Notes under the pieces: model-generated | The model's database searches: none | The model's input: only the letters and a program-made list of their open reading frames with translations | Told to the model about the DNA's origin: nothing | In this document: piece after piece, positions 12,601-20,679 of the stretch | Position numbering within the stretch: position 1 is the first letter of the stretch | Layout: each line of letters opens with the position of its first letter | Program-made: the position numbers and the translations under genes | Assembly: GCA_013400155.1 (NCBI GenBank) | Contig: VXBM01000678.1 | Span: 26,337-90,336, forward strand | DNA from: Helopsaltes ochotensis | Lineage: Eukaryota; Chordata; Aves; Passeriformes; Locustellidae | Length of the DNA: 64,000 nt | Direction of reading: 5' to 3'

Positions 12601-14678
12601 GCTTTAAAAAAATCTTTTAATACATTTTTAATCTGCACGAATATTAAATACAACTTGTCTCTTCATAATTTTCAAGAAACTTGTAGAACTCAAACGCTAT
12701 TCAGTTTCTGCTAATCCTTAAGTCTTTGCAAGTATCATCTGTGTAAGTGTAATGATGTGGATTTATTTTACCAGGTTCTGCTGTAGACTGGTGGGCCCTT
12801 GGAGTGTGTCTGTTTGAGTTTCTAACTGGAATTCCACCTTTTAATGATGAAACACCAACACAAGTCTTCCAAAATATTTTGAAAAGAGGTAATCTGTTTC
12901 AGTAATCAGGGTAAGTGTGTATTTCCAATATTTGTTTTATAATTTGAGTTACCAACTCAATTGCATCTTTGTCTGTAGATATTCCCTGGCCTGAGGGTGA
13001 AGAAAAGCTGTCTGATAATGCCCAGAATGCAATAGATGTTCTTCTAACAATTGACACTACTAAGAGAGCTGGACTGAAGGGTTAGTATTAAAATTGTTCT
13101 TTGCAATTAATTGCAAATTTTTAAGTGGTGGTCTCCTCCTCCTGAAACTTTGACTGATAAACTTGTATGCCTCGCTAGGTTTCATGTAAAGTACCACAGC
13201 ACTTAACAAGTTGTGGTATTTTCTGTATTTCTTGTGGGGTTTTTCCTTTTTGAACAAGGTAGTTCTAGAGCTGGGTTGTTTTGTTGGTTTTTAATTGTTT
13301 TAATTGAACTTCTATTTTACTTTACTGCAGTTCTGCTATGCATTTTTGGTGTTTGACACCTAAAATACCAAAGTTCTCTTTCTAATGGGTATTTGGAATT
13401 TTTAACCTAAATGACATTGGGAACCTTGACTAAAAGATAATAGTTTGGGAGAGAAACTTCCTACAACCAACAGTTAATTTAGAGAGAGCAGTTTTTTCTT
13501 AGGAATCAGCCTGTCTTTGCTAAATGCATAGGAGAATACAAAGACAATAAATATGTTACAAAGTCTGCTTTTTTTTGCCCACATAGAAGGGCTTAAACAT
13601 TTGCTATTGTTAACAGTGAGTATGTTTTAGTAAAAAACAAGTTGATAATGGAAAGAAATATAGAGTGAGATATTTTGGAAATAGAGAAAGAAATCTTATG
13701 AGAACTGCTCAAGAAATCACTAGAGAGGGAAATTACTATGGAAAGGCTTACACATAAAGAGACTAAATGCTAGAAGCTGAAATCAGGCCAAATTAAAATA
13801 GAGAAGGCACAAGATTATAAATTAAGATTATTATGTCAACAGAAAATCCTGTGGCTTTGATATTTCCCAAAAAGCAAGTTGAAGGTGTTTAACTAAAATA
13901 CAAGTTACTGTCTTTATTTCTGGATTTTAGAGTGAAATTCTGCTTGTCAAGGGCAGAATTTTAAAATGGATGACATAATGGTTTCCTCCTATCTGATCTT
14001 TGAAATTCATTCTTTGTCAAGACTTAAAACTATATCTGGCCTCTTTGTCCAATTTATAGTCAACTGAAGTGAAGTTGGATGAGTAGTTTTCAGGACAACC
14101 ATTAAGTTTTTTTTGTTGTACCTAAGTTTCCATCATTGTCATCTTCTGCCCCTCTCCAAAATTTGTGCTCTCCCCTTTATTGCTAGAGCATGAAGCCTTT
14201 TGTACTGGGAAATCCCAGTTATGTCATTGTAGTGCTGTGCTTCTCTAAACTCAATCTTTTGGGGCAAGAGCAGCTTTAAAGCTGCTTTTTGCTCAGTGGA
14301 ACAGCGTGGAACAGGTTGCCTGGATGGGGGTGGCAGCTACTTGTCCTGACAACAGTTTGATCCTACTAAAGTTGGGGGTAATCAAAGCCCAGTTGCAATT
14401 GGCACTTTTATGATCTTCTAAAAAGGCATATAGAGCAAATCTACTGACAGTTACAGATGAGGGAGCTAGGTGGCTTGGACATAAGGAAGTTTATAATGCT
14501 AATGTGAACTTCTGTTTCAGAACTGAAGCATCACGCCCTCTTTCACGGGGTGGACTGGGATAATCTCCAGAATCAAACTATGCCATTTATACCTCAGCCG
14601 GATGATGAGACTGACACCTCTTACTTTGAAGCTAGAAACAATGCTCAGCACCTGACTGTGTCTGGATTTAGCTTATAG
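32..14678 (+). CDS. MASTL: MASTL / Greatwall mitotic serine-threonine kinase (12 coding exons)
   Basis: Joined exons: 32-226, 934-1071, 2610-2749, 3497-3585, 4899-5005, 5323-5458, 6054-6226, 7348-8583, 9379-9517, 12775-12888, 12979-13080, 14521-14678. They total 2727 nt, or 908 residues plus stop; human MASTL has 879. All introns are GT-AG and the phases agree throughout. The protein is a split AGC-type kinase: glycine loop RGAFGKVYLG at 46-55, catalytic Lys65, helix-C Glu84, HRD at 157-159, DFG at 177-179, then an insert of nearly 600 residues before LAPE at 774-777 and the C-lobe. That interrupted activation segment is the hallmark of Greatwall. The known role is nuclear-to-cytoplasmic mitotic control: it phosphorylates ENSA/ARPP19, which then inhibit PP2A-B55. 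The C-tail TVSGFSL (902-908) is retained. In human the oppositely oriented neighbour YME1L1 lies upstream; here the window starts too late to show it. Confidence 0.95.
934..1071 (+). CDS. MASTL: MASTL exon 2 (helix C)
   Basis: Encodes residues 66-111 in phase 0. It carries the ADMINKN segment and the QAERDA helix-C glutamate (Glu84), ending at NNVYL. The acceptor is TTTCAG|GTGATG and the donor TTA|GTGAGT. Lys69 in the MKKAD stretch corresponds to the conserved lysine that is mutated in the Drosophila Scant gain-of-function allele. Confidence 0.93.
1752..1792. repeat. Compound microsatellite (TG)n(TA)n(TGTA)n
   Basis: Directly visible: TG dinucleotides, then TA dinucleotides, then TGTA tetranucleotide units, all in MASTL intron 2. 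The opposite strand reads as an open frame rich in His, Ile, Thr and Tyr, which is an artefact of the repeat. Such tracts are usually length-polymorphic. Confidence 0.95.
2205..2300. repeat. A/T-rich low-complexity tract with repeated ATATAGATTA units
   Basis: Near-pure A/T sequence in MASTL intron 2 with several imperfect copies of AATATAGA- and AATATAT-type units. No transposon ends are visible. Confidence 0.7.
2610..2749 (+). CDS. MASTL: MASTL exon 3 (hinge and helix E)
   Basis: Encodes residues 112-158. It includes the hinge VMEYLIGGDVKS and the stretch ALDYLHRHGIIH leading into the catalytic loop. The acceptor is GACAG|GTGATG. The donor CACAG|GTGAAT splits the arginine codon of HRD. Confidence 0.93.
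3497..3585 (+). CDS. MASTL: MASTL exon 4 (catalytic loop and DFG)
   Basis: Encodes residues 158-188: RDLKPDNML (catalytic Asp159, Asn164), then ISNQGHIKL and the metal-binding DFG (177-179). Gln170 sits where human MASTL has Glu167; see the finding. The acceptor is TTTCAG|GGATTT and the donor CAGAG|GTAAGA. Confidence 0.93.
4899..5005 (+). CDS. MASTL: MASTL exon 5 (start of activation segment and insert)
   Basis: Encodes residues 188-223. It contains ILTTPSMAK and YSRTPGQ, which hold Thr197 and Thr210, the counterparts of human Thr194 and Thr207. Those are proline-directed sites phosphorylated during Greatwall activation. Both TP dipeptides are intact. The acceptor is CTGTAG|AGATAA and the donor GGCTTT|GTAAGT. 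Confidence 0.93.
5323..5458 (+). CDS. MASTL: MASTL exon 6 (non-conserved middle region)
   Basis: Encodes residues 224-269, starting YTPPVGMK after the conserved ISSLGF. It is rich in Ser, Pro and Gln and poorly conserved with mammals, as expected for the non-conserved middle region. The acceptor is TGTCTAG|TATACT and the donor AACAC|GTGAGT, phase 1. Confidence 0.88.
6054..6226 (+). CDS. MASTL: MASTL exon 7 (non-conserved middle region)
   Basis: Encodes residues 269-326. SLLQSRNR and SQ/HTHLSSVESE resemble the human segments NLLQSRKR and SHTFISSVESE, which fixes the frame. The donor GAG|GTCAGG is weaker than consensus. It is accepted because the next exon starts in phase with QSEDE, which aligns with the human sequence. 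Confidence 0.88.
7348..8583 (+). CDS. MASTL: MASTL exon 8 (large exon of the non-conserved middle region)
   Basis: A 1236-base exon of exactly 412 codons, residues 327-738, open throughout. It is acidic and Ser/Thr-rich and probably disordered. Islands that match human MASTL include SFESVDTSPC, AKNLMCDLDADC, SSFLGTDDEK and SYNSPINTSN. This is the insert that separates DFG from the P+1 loop. The acceptor is TTTGTAG|CAAAGT and the donor TATCAG|GTAGGT. Open frames on the opposite strand here (7290-8449) are shadows. Confidence 0.94.
9379..9517 (+). CDS. MASTL: MASTL exon 9 (P+1 loop, LAPE)
   Basis: Encodes residues 739-785. TPYRTPKSVRRG leads into ILGTPDYLAPE (767-777), the P+1 loop and the APE-equivalent glutamate Glu777 that resume the kinase fold after the insert. 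A second TPYR lies just upstream at 739-742. The acceptor is TTTTCAG|ACCCCT and the donor CTCACG|GTAAGA. Confidence 0.94.
9518..12774 (+). other. MASTL intron 9, content
   Basis: At 3257 bases this is the largest MASTL intron, and it contains the antisense CR1 fragment at 11358-11632. The remainder is A/T-rich. Open frames such as 9711-9962 and 10549-10794 show no family resemblance and no consistent splice context. Confidence 0.6.
11358..11632 (-). mobile_element. CR1 non-LTR retrotransposon 3' fragment
   Basis: Read on the minus strand, the fragment ends in tandem ATTCTATG-ATTCTGTG octamers (11361-11375), the characteristic CR1 3' terminus. Before these come typical CR1 tail sequences: GTTGGACTC-type and GGTCCCTTCCAACTT-type blocks. 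It is 5'-truncated, as most avian CR1 copies are. It lies in MASTL intron 9 in antisense orientation and has no coding capacity. Confidence 0.88.
12775..12888 (+). CDS. MASTL: MASTL exon 10 (kinase C-lobe)
   Basis: Encodes residues 785-823: AVDWWALGVCLFEF (helix F, with the structural Asp789), then TGIPPFNDETP and QNILKR. It is nearly identical to mammalian MASTL. The acceptor is TTACCAG|GTTCTG and the donor AAGAG|GTAATC. Confidence 0.94.
12979..13080 (+). CDS. MASTL: MASTL exon 11 (kinase C-lobe)
   Basis: Encodes residues 823-857: DIPWPEGEEKLS, LLTIDTTKRAGLK. The preceding intron is only 90 bases, the shortest in the gene. The donor AAGG|GTTAGT is non-consensus at +3 but is required for phase, because the next exon completes the Glu857 codon. 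Confidence 0.92.
13081..14520 (+). other. MASTL intron 11, content
   Basis: A 1440-base A/T-rich intron ending in CTGTTTCAG. I see no repeat end, RNA gene or plausible alternative exon in it. Confidence 0.6.
14521..14678 (+). CDS. MASTL: MASTL exon 12 (end of kinase domain, C-tail and stop)
   Basis: Encodes residues 857-908: ELKHHALFHGVDWDNLQ, MPFIPQPDDETDTSYFEAR and the terminal TVSGFSL, then TAG at 14676-14678. Ser904 corresponds to human Ser875, the tail-linker phosphosite that supports activation in the family. The acceptor is GTTTCAG|AACTGA. Confidence 0.94.
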
Positions 14679-15550
14679 CATCAAGATAAATGAACATTCT
14701 CCATGGTTTTGCACACTTACAGGTTGTCTTGTAACCCTAGTTTGGTCATGACTAAGTTTCCTTGCTGAACTTAGTGTGTTTCAAGTTGCCAGTCTATTTT
14801 TATTATAGCCTCCTTTATTCTAAAGTGAAACTACTGTATGGAACTGATATCAAGTACCCTCATACTACTTTTTATGTCACTGCACCTTAATAAGAGGCCA
14901 GAGCATTGCATTTGCTGGAGCTAATAATAACTCTTGGCAGTAATGGGGCTTTTTAATAGCAATGAATTATTCTGGTTAGGAAGTATGGCGTTATTTCCCA
15001 GCTAAACATAATAGGGAAATGATATAAAGGAATTGTAATTGTATCTAATTAATAACTTACCTATTGGTGGTTCAGTGTGGTAGCAAGCTGGTTTGGGAGC
15101 AGTTCTTTCTGACCAGTGTGAATATATATCCACTCTGCAAAACTGGTCATTCCTATTTATGATACAAAAATTGAAATCTTAATGCAGCATTGAAATGTCT
15201 TGTCTCTTGTTTGTCTTATTCCCAAGAAGGGATGAGAAGTTACAGTGGTGTTCCAAGTTAATTTGGCTAGAAGTGGCACGTGAGACTGGCAGGAGTTCCT
15301 CTGGTTGTTATCCTGCCCTAGAGAAATGGGGCAGGGAGAGGATACTTGGGGCAAGTCTGTTAAATGCTCTGCTAGAGTCATTGCATTGCAACCACTTGGG
15401 CTGTAGGAAGCCAGACTGAACATACATTTAGCAGTTACTGGTTTTATGTAAAAAATCTCCAGTGTGTGTGTGCTCACTTGTGTCAGATGACAAGTGACAG
15501 GTGATTTTTTTGTTTTCTAGCAAGTAGTATTCATACTGAAGCTGCCAAAT

Positions 15551-15556
15551 ATTAAA
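15551..15556 (+). terminator. Candidate MASTL polyadenylation signal (ATTAAA)
   Basis: The first common polyadenylation hexamer after the stop codon, about 870 bases downstream. A second ATTAAA lies at 15741. The call rests on the hexamer alone. Confidence 0.3.
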
Positions 15557-17684
15557 GACCATAATATATTGTAGGCTAACATACAATTCTGTAAACTCAC
15601 AGCCAGAGCTTGGATTTTGACTAGAATATAAGATAGACGTGTATATTCTGTATAGGGGGAAGTATATTTAAATTTATCTTTAAATGCAATACAAAACTTG
15701 TGTCTGCTAGGTTTTAGAGGTTTATTTGTAGATCATCCTGATTAAATAATCTTCTGTATTTTTTTTTTACATAAAGAAGACGATTGTAACTTAAAGAAGA
15801 TTGTAATTTTTCTGGTTAATACATGTTAGATAAAGATCATTTGTGCTAGATGGTGTTGCCAGCCAAGGGCCATGTGCCAGAAGCCAAGCATTTTGCCAGT
15901 GATTTTTGCCAAGTGCCTTTTGGTTTCATGAACTGACTCTTTTTGTATCAGTAGCAAGTTGTCCCTTCATTACCCTGCTTCCTGGAAGACAAGATTTATT
16001 GATGGAATTCTGAGCAAATAGTGTCTGCCAGGCTTTCTGCTGCCCCTCAGGTTACTGGGAAAAGAATGGGAATGGTGAAGAAAAAGGAAGTTTCCCAAAA
16101 AGACCTAAAGAGAGCACATTCTTAACAGCTCAGAATGATCAATCCCAGCTCTTGGTGTGATAACTCAAATTTCTGAAGCAGAATATTAGCAAGTTGCAAA
16201 ACATAAAGTGAATCTCACTCTCTTTGATAAGGACTGCAGTTTAGAAATCAGAAGACTTCTGAATTGTTCAGTCTCACTGCAATTGTTACATGGTGAAAGG
16301 TGCAAACAAATTAATGCACTACTGAAACAGTATTCATAGACAACATTCTCTGAAAGTGATGAGAAATTCTTCAGTGGTTTTTCTGTGTACCGTTAGAATA
16401 TATAAACTGGGTAGGAGGGTACCTTAATCACTGGTATTTTATGCCATTTATTCTTCCATTTCTAGTAATCTAGTTGAAGAAAGCAAGTCTTACTAAGCAA
16501 GAATTAACTGTGATTACATGTTGAAGAAACAATATAAACTGAACACCACAACAGCTCTTTGTCTTCAGTGCTTTACAAATGGTTATACCTGTTCCCATGT
16601 GGCAGTTTAACACATCCCCATCAAGGGGGAAGAAACTTGTTGCACTGGCATAATCTCTTCTAACCCCTTGAAATAGTTCTTAATCATCTACAAGGGTCAA
16701 ATAAGCTTTTATAAAAACCTTATCCTAAAAGAGAAAATTGTGGTGTTTCTACCAGTTGATTAATGCAATACAAAAACACAGAATCTGTAGAACAGTAAAT
16801 AGGCCAATTGACAAATCCAAATGTTTAATATGAAGTTATACACTGCTGTCCAAAATTTAAAGTTTACACAATTGGCCCTGAAAATATTGCAATACCCTGT
16901 TCTCTTCATTATCTTGCTGTTATCCTGGTTAGAGCAAACATGGAGTTCAATGTCAGATGTTGATTGTTGAGATCTGTGGTTTTGTTTGTTGTGGGTGTTT
17001 TGATTGGTGGGGCTTTAATCTTTTGTGAAAAAGGTGCATCCTAGTGTTATGTTCAACATGGAGTTCCTTGTCAACTCAATCCCATTGGTTTTGCCCCACT
17101 TGTTGCTTGATTTGGAATACTACAGGTAGAAGTTTAAATGGTGTAATACAGTAGCTGGAAGACATTTAGTGTTTCTTCTCATTAGTAATGATCTACAAAT
17201 AATTGTGTAGGCTGGCAAAAGTTTCTGATCCTTAGAAGCTGTGGAATACCACTTGCCAAGTACTCCAGCTGTTAGATGGTGCTCCCTGAAAGCCTAAACT
17301 TTATAAGCGTAACCTACACATAAGCTTTGTAGCTTCCAGGTTATCTTGGGAGACAGTTTATCACCATTAGCACAGTCCAGCTGAAAACTACTGGAGAGAT
17401 CAGTGTTGCACTTTGTTACACAGAAGCAGCAGTCTCAGACAGTTATTCCCAGCCTTATGTGCTGTTGAGCTCACCTACACATGGAGCAGTGTCTGGGGGC
17501 CAAGGTGCTGAAGTGCTGCCATGTGTTGTTGAGCTCAGAGGTTCCAGTTTCAGCATGATTGGGTTTACCCATGGTTACTCTGGCAATAAAATGCATTCTT
17601 TTCCTCTCTACTCCATTCTCCAAAAGTTCACTTTGCACTTATTCACATTTCAAAAATTCACTTTACTTTTGTGTAAATATATAA

Positions 17685-17690
17685 AATAAA
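17685..17690 (+). terminator. Candidate distal MASTL polyadenylation signal (AATAAA)
   Basis: Canonical AATAAA followed within about 20-30 bases by a T/G-rich stretch (TTGTGCTGCTGCTTCTG). Another AATAAA lies 100 bases upstream at 17585. It could mark a long 3' UTR isoform or be unused. Confidence 0.3.
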
Positions 17691-18714
17691 ATAGTTCAGT
17701 TGTGCTGCTGCTTCTGCATATTGTTTTTCTTTTATTCTTACTTTTTCCCCAGCTGGGAATGTGGCAAATGGATTTTAACAGAGAGAAACCCTGAGTGCTT
17801 CCCACCACCTCAGCAAAGGCAGTGATTCTAACTAAGGAAATATCTAATACTTTAATTACAGGTGTATATGCCCTTCAGCTAGTTCATAACTTGCTAGCCT
17901 GTTGCTGCAGGCCTTAGTACCAGCTACATTTGTGTACTGAAATGGCAGGAGAGCAAAGTCCTGAGCAGGCCTGTAATTCCTGCATGGTCCAAGTCCTGTC
18001 CTCTGCATAACTCGAATGAGTCAAGAAAAGGATGGTGGCTCCATCTCCTCAGCACTTGCTGTGCTACCACAGTACCAGAACAGAAGATACAGAGTCCTGA
18101 GGACAGAACAGCTGCACCATGCACATGCTTCCTGCTCTGCTTCTGTGCTTTCAGCTGAGCAGCTCTGAGGGGGTGGAATGTCTACTCTGGTTTGATACAA
18201 AGCAAGCTTTTGCCCTTCAAGTGAAGCTTGATTTGCTGCAGGAAACCAGCTTGGTGTTTGCTTCACAAGTGCAGTCTGGGGCTGGTCTGACTCTTTCTAG
18301 TGCTCTGCAGAACTGATTTGGCGCCCAGCCCTCCTGAGGAGAGCACAGGCTGAAGCTATTTATCCTAGGACTGAGCTCCAGCCATCTGCCATACTACTGC
18401 CTCCACATCAAAGCTGTGTCTCTTTGCACCTGGGCAAATGATAAACCAAAACAACCAGTCTTCCTTACCTTTAAGCTGAAATACCTGTCAGCTGGGAATC
18501 TATTTTCAAATTATTGGGAGTTTGAGATAGGCCCAGTTCTGAGGCACAAGTGAATTGTTACTCAAGTGATGTTGTTTTGTGTTACACCTTTCAGGTTGTG
18601 ACTGATTCTTCATGATGCAGCCAGCGGCCTTTTTTGTGTACAGTCACAGCATCTGATGTACAGCATTTAGGAAATATTAAGTTCAAGATAAAATACAAAA
18701 TATTAAGGGATTGA

Positions 18715-18764
18715 TTTATTGAAATATGAATAAATAACAAGGATAGTACAAGCCTACATTTATT
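18715..18764 (-). terminator. Candidate distal ACBD5 polyadenylation signals (two AATAAA)
   Basis: Two minus-strand AATAAA hexamers 44 bases apart, at 18759-18764 and 18715-18720. They are the most distal cluster before GC-richer sequence shared with the MASTL side. Confidence 0.3.
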
Positions 18765-19511
18765 TCAGGGGGAGGTTAACAATTAAGTACCTTTGGGAAT
18801 GTCTGTCCCATCTCTAAGAGCTCGACCCCTACAGGTGCCATGGTTCTGCCCTGTGGGAGGCACTCCAGGGTGGTTTGTCCTGGCAGGAGACATGCTGCTT
18901 CAGGAGACTGGGGTTTTCATGTGACCTTCAAGCTTGAGTGTCCTTCCTGTATGATTTCTATCCCTTATGATATTAAATCATTCACTTTAGGGATTTTAAG
19001 ATCAGGCACAATGGCTCCAGGTCCCAGCAAAACCTTCCCTTCCAGGATAAGCTTTGTTCAAACCTGAGTTTTCAGTACATCTCATGCCAAAACTCATCTC
19101 TGGCACATGAAACCATCTGCTTGTTACAGCAGTCTTTGAAGAGGTTACAGCTATTTTATTTTTTATTTCAGCTTGACAATAAGAAAATCAGAAAAGGGGA
19201 AAAGTAATTAAAAAAATCTGCATGTAACTAAAAAACAAGATCAAAATTTTTCTGGTAAAACCAACATTAAATTCTGTGATTACATTTTTATACAGTATAG
19301 CTTATATGAAAAATGTTTTCCAAACTATAAAAGATTTTCAGGAAGGACCAAAAAAACTTTCCTTAAAAATTATTTGTAGGATGTAGTCCTGGTGGAAAAT
19401 GAAAGCACATCAATAATGGTGACATTTCTGAAGATTCAGAGCTTAACCATGGATTATGTTGTGATATAATTCTTCATAGCAAACTGTAAGTTTTCTGTCA
19501 AATCTAATTTT

Positions 19512-19566
19512 AGTGCATTCTCATTTTCCAGAGATTTAGACAGTTTATATATTAATTTATTCTAAA
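19512..19566 (+). repeat. Direct repeat, copy A (~55 bp)
   Basis: Starts AGTGCATT and contains CATTTTCCAGAGATTTA and TATATATTAATTTATT. By eye about 48 of 53 aligned positions match copy B at 22388-22442, in the same orientation. It lies in the presumed ACBD5 3' UTR or just beyond it. Confidence 0.75.
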
Positions 19567-20473
19567 ATTAAGTGTAAAGCATGCTTTTGTCAAGCAAACT
19601 TCACGAGCTTGTACCTCTATCTGTATATGGGTTAATAAATATTCCGTGGGGAAAAGAAAAATATCAGCTCCAAAATTAGCTGAAAAGGTTTTTTCTGAGA
19701 GGAAAAAACCTGGAAGAGAGACATACCAGAATTGATATGTTTCATGATGTGACTTAGGGAAAATTCACAATAGATTAAATCTTACTTTAATTTAACATTA
19801 ACTGCCAACAGAAAACTTACAGTGCACTGAGCTTTTTAAAAGCTTAGAGCTAGGCTTACTGTACTAGTTTTCATCTCATTTTAAAGCACCTTGTGCCCGA
19901 ACTATGCATTTCAGTTAAAATAAGCTGTTGTCAACAAGAATACAGTTATGAAAGTTAAAAAGATAAGGTGCAGGCTCTTTACATGGATCCCTTGTACCAC
20001 ACACCGTTTCCAGACTTGTATTTGACAGTCCCCCTTTATTAATGGCTCTAACTTTCAGGATATACACAAATTCCCAAATCTTTACAACTTACACGATAAG
20101 TGAAGGATTCAACTTAATTTCTGACCAATTCATGTGAAAAGTGCCCCACATTAGTTTAGCAGCAAAAATAACAAGTTGAATTCCTCAGAGCTATATTGTA
20201 TTTTTCCAACAGCTTACAATGTATTGAATTGATATTTTTTAGAGCTTTCACCTGGCAATATGTAATGCTGTGGAAAAACAGGCAGGGATCTTGAGATTGT
20301 AAAATTATTTCCATGTTATAGTGACAGTTTTACATATTTTTCATTTTTTTTTACAGAGATGTTATTCTCTTTATCAACTGACATCAGCAAGGCCAGTAAT
20401 TACTGAAGGCCCATCCACAAGCACATTCCAAAATAATTATTGTTCATATGGTTTTGAGGATGGAATTAATAAA

Positions 20474-20479
20474 TTTATT
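20474..20479 (-). terminator. Candidate proximal ACBD5 polyadenylation signal (AATAAA)
   Basis: Canonical hexamer on the minus strand about 190 bases after the stop codon. No transcript evidence is available. Confidence 0.3.
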
Positions 20480-20666
20480 TGTAACCTAGGAGCTGTGAAT
20501 CATTCAAGTTTCAATAATATTAGTCCTTAAACGTTTAGCTCAAAGGTAGTACAAAATATTACTGTAACATAAGGAAGATCATCCCAAATTCTGATATTCT
20601 ATGAGAATTCAGACTTCCTTTGCTTTCCAAGGCCATCTTTTCCTTGAAGTCCTTAGTCTTGAATTC

Positions 20667-20679
20667 TCAGTTCAGTTTT
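20667..20679 (-). CDS. ACBD5: ACBD5 exon 13, coding part (KLN and stop)
   Basis: Only 13 coding bases. They complete Arg500, then encode Lys-Leu-Asn and TGA, giving the same KLN end as human ACBD5. The acceptor is CTTGTAG|AAAACT. The rest of this exon is 3' untranslated sequence running toward lower coordinates. Confidence 0.9.

Larger units (their letters stand above)
14679..18650 (+). other. MASTL 3' untranslated region and downstream DNA
   Basis: A/T-rich sequence after the MASTL stop. ATTAAA at 15551 and 15741, and AATAAA at 17585 and 17685, are possible polyadenylation hexamers. Which is used cannot be decided without transcript data, so the 3' UTR could be roughly 0.9 to 3 kb. No other gene is recognisable. 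Confidence 0.5.
18651..20666 (-). other. ACBD5 3' untranslated region (extent uncertain)
   Basis: Sequence downstream of the ACBD5 stop on the minus strand. AATAAA hexamers (TTTATT on the + strand) occur at 20474-20479, 20035-20040, 19556-19561, 18759-18764 and 18715-18720. The paired signals near 18.7 kb would give a UTR of about 1.9 kb. The converging MASTL and ACBD5 transcripts are therefore separated by at most a few kb. Confidence 0.45.
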
